Assembly (NCBI RefSeq): GCF_000346465.2
Contig: NC_034010.1
Location: forward strand, 7,325,103-7,389,102
Source of the DNA: Prunus persica
Lineage: Eukaryota; Streptophyta; Magnoliopsida; Rosales; Rosaceae
Direction of reading: 5' to 3'
DNA length: 64,000 nucleotides
The notes under the pieces: generated by a model
The model's input: the letters and a program-made list of their open reading frames with translations, nothing else
Told to the model about the DNA's origin: nothing
Database searches by the model: none
Part shown: positions 12,801 to 25,800 of the stretch, piece after piece
How the letters are laid out: every line of letters starts with the position of its first letter
How positions within the stretch are numbered: the first letter of the stretch is position 1
Position numbers and translations under genes: made by a program

Positions 12801-12959
12801 AATCTGAAACGTGGAGAGCAGCAACCCCCTTCCACCAATATTTTTCAAATGACAGATGCAGCGGCTACACCATGTTATATTGTAGCTGTCGCTCATATTT
12901 GACACATGTGTAGACTTGGACGTGTTGGTCATCGCATTTTCGCAATTCCCAGCCACCAG
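9851..12959. other. Gene-less AT-rich region upstream of the FRS3-like gene
   Basis: No coding region is supported. The first part should include the FRS3-like promoter. About 10100-10800 is strongly AT-rich with many TTTTT/AAATTT runs; 10920-11100 has repeated GTCAACA/AGTCAAC words; 11380-11510 has repeated GGTTTGGTTT words; 11640-11800 is a CT-rich stretch. These look like old, unclassifiable repeats. Confidence 0.5.
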
Positions 12960-14008
12960 ATCATGCTTTCGAATTACCTTCGTTCTCTGTCTTTTAGGAT
13001 TTCATTGTTTTGTTTCTATTCTTGTTTCCTCTGTTTATTTTTCATACATTGAGGACAATGTGTGATTTAAGTTTTGGAGTGGGAAAGTAAATTTTAAATT
13101 TTTATTTTTGTTGAGTCTTGTTTAAAATTTTCTTTTTTAAGTTAATATCCATAGATAATTTTAAACGTTAGAACAAATGGACATGGTGAAGATTAATCTC
13201 ACAGTAGAGTCTTTTCTATTTATTGTTGCTTAGACACTAATTCATGAATTATACTTTGAAATTTGCACATCATACTAACATGGTTTGTGGGGAGTGAGAT
13301 TGAAATACGTACCTTTTGTCTAAGTGTGTTTTAATTTTTGTTCAATATAAATGAAGTTAGTATGTGTTATAAAGTAATAATTGCCTCACCCGAAGCTTTG
13401 CTAGTAACCGGGCCAATCCTGCATAATCAGCAGTGATTCTTGAGTCAAACGGTAGAATTTTGGCATGAGGCTAGGTGGTTAGTTGGTTTCGTAGCCTTTC
13501 CAGCTTGAGTTAATAAGTCCTTAGGGGTGTTCTACACCTAGTGCCCTAAAGCCTTAGTGGTTTGGGAGTCATTGACCTAAATCTAGCTACATGGGTTGGA
13601 TCGAAAGCTTAAGGGAACCGACATTGCACAACCACTACTGTTACTGAAAAAAAAAATTCAAAAAAGAAAAGAAAAAAAAGAATTGTGAAGTTAGTATGTG
13701 AAGTATGAATAAAAGGGATGAGAGGTAAGGGTTTTGGTCGAGTCTCCTTAATTATGATGGATCACTCTACACCGAAGAAAGTTTATGAATTATTTTCTAA
13801 TTGACTCTAAATGGCTTAGACTCTGTAGTGGGATTGGTTGGAACTTTTCAAAATACGTTTTGGTTTTTAACATTTTCTATGGATTGCAACTTGAATGGAA
13901 ATTTTGTTTAGCTAGGTTTTATTTAAAGTTTTTAGTTCGTTAGTTTTTGTGTTTGTTTTCTAGATTTGCTTTGCTTGAGGACAAGCAAAAGCTAAGTTTG
14001 GGGGATTT
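12960..14008 (+). mobile_element. 3' internal non-coding remnant of a Ty3/gypsy-like retrotransposon
   Basis: Two sequences typical of the non-coding stretch before the 3' LTR of plant gypsy elements are present: CATTGAGGACAATGTGTG followed by a TTAAGTTTTGGAG word (about 13047), and TTGAGGACAAGCAAAAGC followed by AAGTTTGGGGGA (13976-14005). The second behaves as a purine-rich second-strand primer site directly before a TGATGGG LTR start. No gag or pol remains. Assignment rests on these recalled signatures. Confidence 0.5.
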
Positions 14009-15404
14009 TGATGGGTATATTTTATATTATATATTTAACCCCATTCTTAGTATATTTTGGTTAATATTTTGGAAGAATTTTGATACTTTGAATTATATTC
14101 CCAATATAGGTCTTTCGACTTCCTTTGGAGCAAAACATAATCAAATGGAAGAATTTTGGAGTAATTTCAGTTGGAGGACGTTCGTGAGTCACTTAGCTTG
14201 ATCGTATCGAAATTTTAGATTTTTCTACCAAGCGGTTATTTTCTGACAATAAAATAAAGGAGCAGTGCACGGTGCTGGAATAGTGATATTTTGGATTTTT
14301 ATTGTATTTTGGTGCCCAAAATGACCTCGGATGGGTTTGTGGCCTTCTGGAGAAGTGTTCAGAATATTTTTATCTTTAAAATAAGCTATCTTAGGCCAGA
14401 TTTGGAGGAGATTCGAGGCCAAAATGTGGCTGGGCAGATTGTGGGCAGATTCTCCTATAATCCAATTTGGACTTTATATCTTAGTATTATTTCATTTTTT
14501 AACTTAGTTTCCTTGTGGGGATTGGGAAACTGGGTTTGGGGATTGGGAAACTGGGTTTTAGGGGGGTATTTAAGCTGGTTTTCATAGCAATTTTGGGACT
14601 TCTTTTTTGGCTTTTGAACGGGACATTGTGGAGAGCAATTGCTAGGGTTTTAGAGTTTTTGCGACTTTAAAGTGTTTTCATTCTTTTCATTCTTAATAAT
14701 ATTTTTCATGATTTCAATTATGAATATGCGTAACTAATTTTCTTTTGCTAGGGTGAAGCCTTGAACCTTAGCATGAATATGTAATTTTTATTTAATTGCT
14801 TATGATTGATTGCATGCATACTTTGAATTGTTAATCACTGTTTTAAACTATCTAATTGTCTTAATGCCTGATCACCATTAGGATCTTTAGAAAAGTAATT
14901 GGATGCAATTTTGGTCGGAAGGTTTCCTGAAATTGATGCTGGCTTTTTGTGATTAATAATTGTAATTTCACATAAGATGAACACCACGTCTTAAGAGTTG
15001 TATGGTTTTTCAAAGGATTTTCACAAAACCGTCCGGACGGGTTGCATGTTAGATGTACGTTCTATGTTGGAGGTTCCAAGTAGAATTTAAATTAGGAAAA
15101 CCTAACCTTCAAAGTGGCATGTGCAAATCATAAGTAATTGGTAAAAATTCATAGGATTGCTATGTGATAGTGAAACCCTAGTGCTTTTATAAATTGGTAT
15201 TTAAAACTCTTTCCTTCAATCGTAATTGTTTTTGTTTAAAATTTGTTTTTAGTATCAAACAATTTCATAATCATCTTGTAAATTGCTAAATAGTCATTGA
15301 GGAGAACGACCTTGCATGAACATCTATACTACAATAGCCTTGTATTCTTGCAAATATTTTATGTGATTTTAACCTTATTTGCGTGGACGGTAAAAATCGA
15401 ATCA
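14009..15404 (+). repeat. Probable 3' LTR of the gypsy-like remnant
   Basis: Starts with TGATGGGTATA after the polypurine tract. Ends near GTGGACGGTAAAAATCGAATCA, preceded by GAGGAGAACGACCTTGCATG and CTATACTACAATAGCCTTGT, words typical of the U5 end of large plant gypsy LTRs. About 1.4 kb. No 5' LTR was found, so it cannot be confirmed by pairing, and the right boundary is approximate. Confidence 0.5.
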
Positions 15405-15423
15405 AATATAATAAAATAATATG

Positions 15424-15875
15424 ATATTTGGCATTTCGGATGAAGTTAAATTCTTTCCTAAAGTGTCAAATTGCCAAATAAGCCATCAAATTTAAATTTA
15501 ACTTTTTTGCATTTGACATCTCCCTTGTTAAAGCATCTCTAACCAATATGTCAAATTGCCACATGAACATGAAATGACAAGAATTGAAGGTTAAAGTTAC
15601 TCCAATCGAGTAGTCAAATCCTATATAAATTTGAAGGTTGGAAGAGATATGCTAAAAATAACATATCAAAAAGCTTGATGTCAAATATATTTTTAGTCAT
15701 AGACCCCACTATTATTTACTCTATTTTAAACTTTACGCATCAGCCCCATTTACTTTTTAAAATAAAATAAAATAATATTTGACATTTTAGATGGAATTTA
15801 ATTTTTTTTCAAAATATAAAATTGCCACATAAACCATCAAATTTAAATTTAACATTTTGCATTTGAATGAAAATA
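15424..15875. repeat. Direct repeat pair of about 95 bp (15424-15525 and 15774-15873)
   Basis: Both copies contain, in order, ATATTTGRCATTT, GATGRARTT, a stretch with AAATTGCCA, then CCATCAAATTTAAATTTAAC and TTGCATTTGA. They lie about 350 bp apart in the same orientation; the spacer repeats AAATTGCCACAT and TCAAATATA words. It may be a small repeat-flanked insertion or a local duplication. No coding capacity is seen. Confidence 0.55.
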
Positions 15876-17067
15876 CTCATATGTCAAGGTAAATTCCTTC
15901 GCTATATGGATTTTAAAATATGTTTTTTTAATCCACCCTTGCAATTTTCGTACCATGGAGTCCTGGTGACTGTAAATAAGTCAAATTAAATCAGACAAAG
16001 GTGATTGCTGGTCCATTTTAAAAAAAAATAAAAAAAATAAAAGCTGATTGCTGGTGTCTCGAATCGAACGTTCAGACGAGCCCCAGGCCCCACTAGTCGT
16101 CCCGTATCCATTGACTTCACCATAGACCTGAATTGTGTTAAGAGACATACTCTGCTTCCCTGGTGGAACTTCAGCCTGTAGCTCCTCCTCACTTCTTCAG
16201 CTGCGAGTTCACATATACCCAGGTCAGGCTCCAACTACTAATTTCTCTAACACCATCTCATGATTTCTTCACATTTTGTATTTTCCCATTGTGATATAAT
16301 CTTCTTTCTCTTAGTCATGTTGTTGCTGATGATGTTGTTTGGCTAAAAAAATTTGGCAAATGCTGAAGGGAATTACAAAAGTTGTACTTTTGAATACTTG
16401 TAATATATATATGTTAATATTGAGGCAAAATAAAAGATTAGTCAGCTCCATTTATGATACCTCTGTAGTCGCAGATTTGATGTTTTTGTTGGAATTGAGG
16501 GTTTCCAGGATCCTCAAGTGAATTAGGGGAGGCTTTGTAGGCAATGGTCTAATTCTGCTGTTTCTGAGAGGGGGATGGGGGGGAAGGAAAATCAGGGAAA
16601 GATAACATTAAAGATTAAAAATTTGATTCTTAAGTTTTTTTTGGATACAAGCCATATTGGAAGAGGGGGGATTCAAACACAGGACCTCAGGTACAGGATA
16701 ACTGCTCTTAACCATCAAATGGGTATTTTATATGTCGAAAACTATCAGACGTTTGATTAAATTTGATGGCTGGTAACAAACTTGGAGCTCTCAGTTGCTC
16801 GAACTCAGTCCCTCGGTAGCAGCTCTGAATACAAGATTAGACAGGTCAATTTATGATCCCTCTGTATAGTATAGTAAGTCATTTTGCAGGTGAGTTCAAA
16901 TAAGTGACCGAAAAAATGAAAAAGTAGATCAGCAATAGGAAAATGTATTTATCTTCTACCAAATTGCTTAATTGCCTGCACTGTCTCCTCTCTCCAGCAG
17001 ATTGCTTTGTGAAATTAATCTTATCTCCATTCTCCTGTAAGTTGGCCCAACGATAAACCAGTCTGAA
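15876..17067. other. Upstream region of the first TNL gene
   Basis: Contains the probable promoter and leader of the TNL gene starting at 17068. About 16640-16720 has the word GGGGGGATTCAAACACAGGACCTC, seen in many plant repeats. No open frame here has recognisable protein similarity. I could not fix a transcription start. Confidence 0.4.
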
Positions 17068-20000
17068 ATGGCATCGAGCACGCAAAGAGACAGCTCATCT
17101 CTTCCTCCACCTTCTCGATGGAAATATGACGTCTTTCTGAGTTTTAGAGGTGAAACACGCAAGACCTTTACAGCCCATTTACATAAAGAACTGCTGGATC
17201 AAGGAATTACAGAGACATTCTTGGACGAAACAGAACTTCAAGAAGGAAAACCAATTTCTGAAGTCTTCTCAGCAATTGCACAGTCAAGATTTGCCATTCT
17301 TGTGATCTCTCAAGATTATGCTTCTTCAACGTGGTGCCTCAATGAACTTTTAAAGATTTTAAAATGCATGGAAGGGAGGGGTGCAATTCTACCAATTTTC
17401 TATTCTGTGGAATCCTCCAATGTTGGAAAACAATTAGGGAGTTTTGAACAAGCCTTCACTAAACTTGAAGAAAGGTTTAAGCATGACATCAACAAGGTGA
17501 AGAGCTGGAGAGATGCTTTAAGGACAGTGGCTAAAATCAAAGGGTGGACTACAAAGGATAGGTTAGCATTACTTCTTTTTCCCCTCGACTCAAAAGCTCT
17601 CCTTGGAGCACATATAATAATTGTGAATTTATATTTTATATATCACCTTTGTAGGAGGGAAAGTGACTTATAATTCCGTTCTATTTGATATAATTTTGTA
17701 GTGACATTTAATTTGCCTGGACCTCATGCATGAAAATCGTACAGAAAAATATTTCATGATAACATTCATATTACCCATTCATAAAAAAGAATTTATATGG
17801 GGAGGCTAAGTTTATTTTATGATAAACTAAAAAATATACTACATTGTTTTTCATTACTGCAGAAGAGGATTGGAACTTGGGAACATTGGGAAGAGAAATT
17901 TTTACTCTATCCAATGCTATTTGATTATATATACACTTTTTTAATCATTTTTATCACGTATTGATGAAGTTTCTTTGGCTTAATCCAAAATATGCATCGT
18001 AACAGTGAGGAGTTCTTAATTTGAAGTCAGATGCTTTCGTAACAGAGGGAAATAGTTTTGAAATTTTTTTTGGGTAGCTTTCTATTTCTAATCATATTTT
18101 AGGTCACAGTGAGGAGTTCTTAATTCGCAGTCAGCTGTTTTCTTGACAGAGTTAATGATATTATGGACAACAACTTATTACACTAACTTTCGACGATAAC
18201 TGATGTGAAAGTGATTCAGTTGTTTTCATTCTGCGTCTTCTATGAACTTTTTTTATTCATAGCAAGTAAAAATTTTCGTAGCCATTGGTATCTCAAAGTT
18301 GAGCATTATTGTTCCATTAAGGTGTTCTTAGTTTTTGGGTTGAATGGCTGTGATGCAATGGGTTAGCCCTGAGTCCAATCCAAAACTTCTTATAAAATGC
18401 AGGCAGAGCTACCACTCGGCTACTAGAGGTGGTGGCAAAAACACAAAATGCAAAGTGTATTTTTATTGCTTTTTGTCTATTTATGACTCATATTAGTTCA
18501 GCCATGCATGACCTTGATTATTGTCTTTTCCTCTTGAAGATATGAACCACAGCTCATCAGAGAAATTGTTGACAAGGTGCGAACCTTAGTACGTCCTACA
18601 TGGTCGGAGCCTGAAGAAAAGCTGGTTGGAATTGATTCAACATTGGAGCATCTACGTAGGCTTCTAGATACAGACACTGAATCAGTTGATGTTCGTTTTA
18701 TAGGGATATGGGGGTTGAGTGGGATAGGTAAGACAACCATTGCTGAGAGAACTTATGCGAGGATTCTTCATAAATTTGAACGCAGCTGCTTTCTTGACAG
18801 AGTTAGAGATAAGATTTCTCAAACAGATGGTCTAAAAAATCTAAAAAGAGAACTTTGCAAGAGCCTTATGAAAAGAAATATAGAAGACTGGGCCTTTGAT
18901 ATAAAAGGCACAATCAAAAGGCTCTTATCTCGCAAAAAAGTTCTTCTCGTTCTTGATGATGTGGACGATAATAGTCAATTAGAAGACTTATGTGGGAACC
19001 AAGATGGGTTTGCTCCAGGGAGCAGAGTCATTATTACAGCAAGAAGTGAACGATTGCTAAGTAGACATGGTGTGGGCAGAACATTTGAGGTGCATAAGTT
19101 AAATGACCAAGACGCTCTTCAACTTTTTAGCTTGAAAGCCTTTGGAAGAGATTATCCAGATATGCCCTGTGTAGCTCTGTCTAAATGTTTTGTGAGTTAT
19201 GCCAATGGCCTCCCATTAGCTCTTAAACTCTGGGGATCATCTTTGCGTAAAGCAGATCAAGATGAATGGGGAAGTAAATTGGGTAAACTGAAAGATAATT
19301 TTGATGGAAAAATTATGGATAGGCTTAAAATAAATTTTGATGGATTAGATGAAGAGGAGAAAAGTATTTTCCTCGATATTGCATGCTTCTTTATGGGAAA
19401 GTACAAAGATGAAGTAGTTGAAAGACTATGCGGCTCTCGTTCCAGTGTAGACAATGCTATAAAAGTTCTCATTAGGTGTTCTCTGCTAACAGTTTCAGAT
19501 AATATGGTGTGGATGCATAATTTGTTACAAGAAATGGGTAAAGCAATTGTTCGTGGGGAGTCAAAAGAACCTGGTGAACGTAGCAGGTTGTGGCTTTCAA
19601 AGGACATCTTTTATGTTTTGAGAAATAATACGGTAAGAGCGTACATGGATACATCAGTAACACATGAATCTAGCAAAATCAAGAGTATAAAGCAGACTAT
19701 TAAGTTTACTTACCTTACTTTCCATATAATGTGCACATCAGTTACCCTTTATGATGTTTTGCAATTGACTTGTTCTTTATTCTTGGTTATTAGGGGACAT
19801 CAGCAGTTGAAGGCATTGTCCTAGATCATCGTGAATCAGAAGTGTGTGAATGCCATCCAGAAGCCTTTTCAAAGATGTTTAATCTTAAATTTCTCAAACT
19901 TCATAATGTGTACCTTCATAAAGACCTCGCATGTCTTCCTAACTCCTTACAATTTCTTGAATGGAAAGGTTATCCTTTAGATTCTCTCCCCATAGATTTC

Positions 20001-21860
20001 AAACCAGATAAGCTTGTTGAACTCAGCATGTGTCATAGTAAGATTGAACAGCTTTGGAGTGGAATAAAGGTACAAGTCTACAACTGCAACATATAATGTA
20101 TTTATCAGAGTAAAATGTAAGCTTCTCCTGAATCTAATTATTATCAATTTCTTGTAACTCTAACAGGATTTTGACAAGTTGAAAGTCATCAGACTTTGTC
20201 ATTCAAAAAGTTTGACCAGCACTCCTGATTTCAAAGAGGTCCAGAATCTTGAGAGGCTAGATCTTGAGGGATGTGAAAGTCTAGTTGAGATCCACTCATC
20301 CATACGAGTTCTCAAAAAGCTAATCTTCTTGAATCTTAAAGACTGCAAAAGTCTTGAGAGTTTGCCAGGTGAGATTGCAATGGAATGCCTGGAAATTCTA
20401 ATCCTTTCTGGTTGCTCAAATGTTAAAAGGATTCCTAAATTTGTGGGACATATGGAAAATTTGTGGAAGATTTCTTTAGATGAGACAGCTATTGAAGATA
20501 TACCTTCATCGATTCAAGGTCTGACGAAACTTTCTGTTCTTGATATTAGAGATTGTGTAAATCTGACTCAACTTCCAAGTACCATTGGCAATTTGAAGTT
20601 TCTTAAAAGTCTTAATGCTTCTGGATGCACACAACTGGCAGAACTGCCTGCAAGCTTTCAGGAACTAGTGTCTTTGGAGAAGCTTGATTTAAGTGGAACT
20701 GCCATAGAAAAATGGCCCTTTTCCGTTTTACATTTGAAAAAGCTGAAATCATTTATTTTCCGCGGACCAAAAGGGCGATCACCACAGCCATGGCATGTGT
20801 TGCTCCCTTTTAGATGGCCATTGAAGTGTCTTCAACCTATGAGTCAGTTCTTGCCTCCTTTGTCAGGGTTATGTTCTTTAAGGGAATTAGATCTAAGTGA
20901 TCACAATCTTCGGGATGGAACAATCCTTGCTGATATTGGTTGCTTATCTTCTTTGGTTTCGTTGGACTTGAGTGGAAATGATTTTGTTAGCCTTCCTGAA
21001 AGCATTAGCAAGCTTTCTCAGCTTGAGAACTTATATTTGAGTGGTTGCCAGAGTCTTGAATACCTTCCAGTCCTTTCATCAAGTAAAAGTTTACAAGTGA
21101 CTGCCGATTGTTGCACTTCACTAGAAAGGCTGCAACATCCATTGAATTTGGATACATTAAGTTCGTCATGTTTCAATTTGATGAATTGCTTTGGATTGGT
21201 TAAGAATGAAAGCCATGATAATAAAACATTGACTATGCTCCGAAAATATCTTGAGGTGCGCTTGCTCTCTCTTTCTCTCTCGCATTCATTCGTTTGTTTG
21301 TTCATTCATTCTCTAACATGATGTTTTCTCTTGTATAGAGAACCTCATATCCGGGAGATAGGTTTGAAATTGTAATTCCTGGAAGTAAAATTCCATGGTG
21401 GTTCAGTCGTCAAAGAGTGGGATCTTCGGTAAGCATACTGGTGACTCCGAAATGGTGTGATAACAAGTGGATGGGATATGCTCTTTGCGCTGTTTTTGAA
21501 GTTTTCAGTAGTGGATGGGAGCTCTCTTGTGTTTTGGAAGTCAATGGGAAAAAAGAGTACCCTGCACCTGTATTATTAACTGATGTCCAGCCTGTGTCGG
21601 ATCATCTTTGGCTATTCTATGTTTCTCGTGATATAAGCTTTGGTACAGAGTGGCAAAAGAGTTGTGATCAGTTAACATTTTCATTTGAAAGCTCAGGCCC
21701 CATCTGGGTCAAGAAGTGCGGTGCCCGTTTGATTTACGAGAAGGACGTGGAAGAGTTCAACAAAGTAGTGGCACAATCCAGCAGCAATGTTGGGGAAGGA
21801 TCCAGTGGGACTCGTAGATTTGATGAGGAACCACATTTCAAAAGATTCAAGAAAACATGA
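17068..21860 (+). CDS. TIR-NBS-LRR disease resistance protein (TNL 1), complete
   Basis: Five coding exons by splice borders and frame: 17068-17561 (TIR), 18540-19632 (NB-ARC), 19794-20069 and 20167-21255 (leucine-rich repeats), 21339-21860 (C-terminal domain); 1157 residues. The TIR domain begins KYDVFLSFRG and keeps the NADase glutamate (E93, in SSTWCLNEL). NB-ARC motifs: P-loop GIWGLSGIGKTT (about 220-231), kinase-2 KKVLLVLDDVDD, GSRVIITAR, GLPLAL. The MHD motif reads WMHN near residue 490, with Asn in place of Asp. LRRs of the xxLxxLxLxxC type follow, including LDLSGTAIE. The last exon (IPWWFSRQ...GYALCAVFEV) matches the post-LRR C-JID domain of TNLs. Such proteins are intracellular pathogen-effector receptors whose activated TIR domains hydrolyse NAD+. 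No stop or frameshift was found, so the gene looks functional. The first ATG in the TIR frame was used as start. Confidence 0.92.
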
Positions 21861-22440
21861 ATTTTCTTCACATACTCGTAATTGCACCAGCAAATTCACC
21901 CTTGCCGTGTAACTACCCGTAGTTGGTCCATAATTCATATTTCAGATTTAGGGATATTTGTGGAGTTTAGGAGTTCTTTATTAATTAGTAAAACTTTGCG
22001 ATATCTCTCTTGTACAGTTTGCGAAATTGCTAGGGACCAGAGTCTACTCCATCAACTTGACACCTCCTGTTTGTGTATATTAATTAGTACATAATTGTTT
22101 TTGAGTGTTGTTAAATGAACTTTAAAATTAATTGAGCACACCTTACTACCAAACTGTTTATTGAATTACTAAACCCTAATATAGAATGACCAAAAATGAT
22201 ATATTGAATTGTGAAACAAATATAATTTTCATCCCTACTCACTATATTCAACCCTAATCAAACATGGGGAAGAGACCAAACTCCTTTTATCAACTAAAAG
22301 TCCTTTGCAAGTTAGGTTAGGGTTTTGTACAACTCAAGTCTTGCGGCTAGGGTTTGCAAGTGCTTCATTGTCCTTGCTGCTGCGAGAGTACGTATGGAGT
22401 TGAGAGCTTTTGGCGGCTTATGGTTAGAGCAGTTGTTGTG
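21861..22440. other. TNL 1 downstream flank and probable 5' end of LINE 1
   Basis: The TNL 3'-UTR and terminator are expected in the first few hundred bases. From about 22330, the sequence with CTAGGGTTTGCAAGTGC, up to the copia insertion site, looks like the 5' UTR of the LINE whose ORF1 resumes after 27112, because the TSD CGTCG shows both sides were once contiguous. No gene is visible. Confidence 0.5.
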
Positions 22441-22445
22441 CGTCG

Positions 22446-22738
22446 TGTAGAGTTAAACTCAAAATCCAAACACAAGTGAGAGGAGGTGCTAGAAAGCATA
22501 ATTGTATATTGATAAAGTTGAACTTAAATAGAATGTTACATCTCCAGACTATGCTGAATTCAAGGACATGACTCCTATAAACTTAATCCATTACTGACAC
22601 TACTAACAAATTGCTCCACTATTGGGAGACTCCTAAAGACTTGGTTAAACATAACAACGTGCAACATAACTTCCTATAGAATAGGATAATCAGTTTATTT
22701 AATTAAAACAACTATTGTAACTAGATAAAATCTTAACA
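22446..22738 (-). repeat. Copia 3' LTR
   Basis: Left LTR of the minus-strand copia element, 293 bp, the same length as its partner at 26820-27112. In plus orientation it begins TGTAGAGTTAAACTC and ends AAAATCTTAACA. The flank CGTCG to its left is half of the TSD. Confidence 0.93.
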
Positions 22739-22747
22739 CCCTCCCTT
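22739..22747 (-). other. Copia polypurine tract
   Basis: AAGGGAGGG on the minus strand, directly abutting the 3' LTR. This is the expected place of the plus-strand DNA primer. Confidence 0.75.
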
Positions 22748-22813
22748 AAACTAAATGTTCCTTGAACAATCAGTTTAGAGAGAAACCTTCAACATGCACT
22801 ACAGCTTTTGTCT

Positions 22814-25800
22814 TCAAGCAATATCTTTCATAGAGCAAACTCCTAACAATCTCCTTGGCTTCGAGAACACCGGTAATTTGAGAGGCTTGGTTAGAATATA
22901 AGCTACTTGATCTTCACTTATGCAGTAAATTAGATCAATTGTTCCATCCTTTGTGAGGTCGCGTAGGAAATGGTAGTGAACATCAATGTGTTTGCTTTTG
23001 CCATGTAAAACTGGATTCTTGGACAACTTAATTGCTGAACTGTTATCACAATAGACAGGAGTTGGACCGTCTTGCAAACCACATAATTCTTCAAGTATCC
23101 TCCTCAACCATGCAATAAACTCTGCTTCGGTGGTTGACAGAGTGACAATCTATTGTTTTTTGGATGATCATGAAATGGCTCCTGTTCCCATCATAAATGC
23201 ACAACCTGAGGTGCTTCTCCTATCATCTGGGTCTCCTACATAGTCATCATCAGTGAAGCCAAACAAACCTGATTTAGCTTTTTCTTGTATAATATTCCAA
23301 AATCGATTGTACCCTTCAGGTAATGAAAAATTCTTTTTGCTGCCCCAAATGAGGCATTTCCGGACACTCCATATATTTGCTAATGAGACTCACTGCGTGT
23401 TGTATATCTTGTCTAGTCACTGTCAAATACATTAGACTTCCTACAATCTGTCTGTAGAGAGTTTGATCAACCTTCTTCTCTCCAGAATTCTTTACTAGTT
23501 TCAAACCAATTTCAGTTGGCGTACAAACTGAATTGCACTCCTTCATCACAAATCTGTCTAAGATCTCTTGAACATATTTCTTTTGTGAAATAAATATTCG
23601 AGCACTAGATTGTACTAATTCTATACCAAGAAAAAGAGTGCATCAATCCAAGATCAGACATATCAAACTCATGCATCATGGATTTCTTAAAATCATTAAA
23701 CATGGCCACATCATTACTTGTATAGATCAGATTGTCCACATACAAGCACATGATGAGTATCTGCCCTTCCTTTCCGGATTTTGTAAAGAGTGTATGCACA
23801 TATGGACATTTTTGAAACCTTATCTTGCAAATTATGCCTCTATGCGGCTGTACCAGGCTCTGGGAGCTTGCTTCAGCCCATATAGAGCTTTTTTTAGCCT
23901 GTAAACTTGTCTTTCCTTCCCTGACTGAACATAACCTATTGGTTGCTCAACATAAACCTGTTCTTGCAACTCAACATGTAAAAACACAGACTTCACATCT
24001 AGCTGGAAGATAGGCCATGAGTTCTGTGCTGCCATTGAAATCACTAGTCGGATTGTGTCATGCCTTGCCACTGGCGCAAACAATTATGTGTAGTCAACTT
24101 TATACTCTTGCTTGTAACCTTTCGCCACCAAGCGTGCTTTGTGCTTATGAATCTCACCCTTCTCATTCAGCTTTGTCTTAAATACCCATTTGAAACCAAT
24201 CGTCTTGTGCCCTTGTGGAAGTTCTGTCAACTCCCAAGTATTGTTCTTCTCAATAGATTTGATTTCCTCATCCATGGCTTTTTGCCACTTTGGTTCTTTT
24301 ACGGCATCAGAAAATGACACAGGATCAGAATCTGCAAACAAAGCAAAGTGAACAAGTGGATCATCATCACTTCCTTCACTTCCATTAATGGAATCAAACA
24401 CCCACTCAGAATCTTTCATACATGCAGGCCGCTTCTTTAAACGTTAGGGTTGTGCACATGCAGGCCGCTTCTTCATCAAATACAACATCTTAGGACACAT
24501 GATTGAATAACTTATACGCCTTGGAAACTTCACTTATGCCAAAAAAGACACATTTTTCACATTTGTCATCAAGGTTCTTTCTTTTCTCATCTGGAATACG
24601 TGCATATGAAATGCAGCCAAAAACTTTGAAGTAACCAACTGTTGGTTTACAGTCGCTCCATGCCTCTTCAGGTGTCAAATCAGGAACAAAAAAAGTTGGA
24701 CTTCTGTTCAGTATGTGAATGCTCTAGTTTACAACTTCCTGCCAGAAACTCTTTGGAATGCAACTCTTTGTCTGCATACTGCACACCATATTTAAAATAG
24801 TACAATTCTTCCTCTCGGACACACCGTTTTGCTGTGGTGTATAAGCTGCCATAAGCTGTCGGTGAATGCCATGTATAGCACAGAAATTTTCAAAGGCTTT
24901 TGAATTGTATTCTCCACCACGATCAGTGCGAAGAACCTTGATCGTTTTCTCTATCTCATTCTTAGCAGCCGCCTTAAAGTGTTTGAATGCATTTAAGGCT
25001 TCTGATTTCTCATGTAAGAAATAAACCCATATTTTTCTGCTGTAATCATTAATGAACGTTATAAAGTACCTTTTTCTAGCGTTGGAAGCTGGAATAATTG
25101 GCCCACAAATATTTGAATGAACCAGCTGAAGAGGTCTTAGAGCCCACCATGCTTTTCCTCTCAGAAAGGTTTCCCTATGTTGTTTTCCAACAACACAAAC
25201 TTCACAAACTTCAGTTGGACAAGTTATCTGAGGAAGGCCAGTCACCACCTCCTTATCATGTAGCGTCTTTAAACCTCTAAAATTCAAATGACCATAGCAT
25301 AAATGCCACAGCCACGCTGGATCATTGACCTTGGTAGAGAAACATGTGGGACCATCACTCTGAATATGTAATGGAAACATTCGATTTGTCGTCATGTAAG
25401 CCTTAGCAATTAAGCCTCTCTTTTGGTCATGAATTTGACAAGCTCCTCCTATAATCTTGTTCTCATATCCCTTTTCATCCAGTTGTCCCAAGAAAACACT
25501 TGAGATAGTATTGATAGTGTTATCTTTAGCCCAAATTTTGATATCTCATTTTCCCAAAATAGAAACTTTGGTGTCATCTCTAAATCTCATTGTATTTGTG
25601 AAGCTTTCATCTAAGGCAGAGAAAATTAACTTTTCTCCATACATGTGATTATTGCAACCTGTATCCAAGTACCACACGTTCTTTTGTGGTTTTTTCATAG
25701 TTTGACACACCATTAGAATAGTCCCTTCATCTTCTTTCTCTTTCTCTGCAACATTCGCCCTTGCACCCTTTGCTTTATTCATATTTGTGTAACATTCAGA

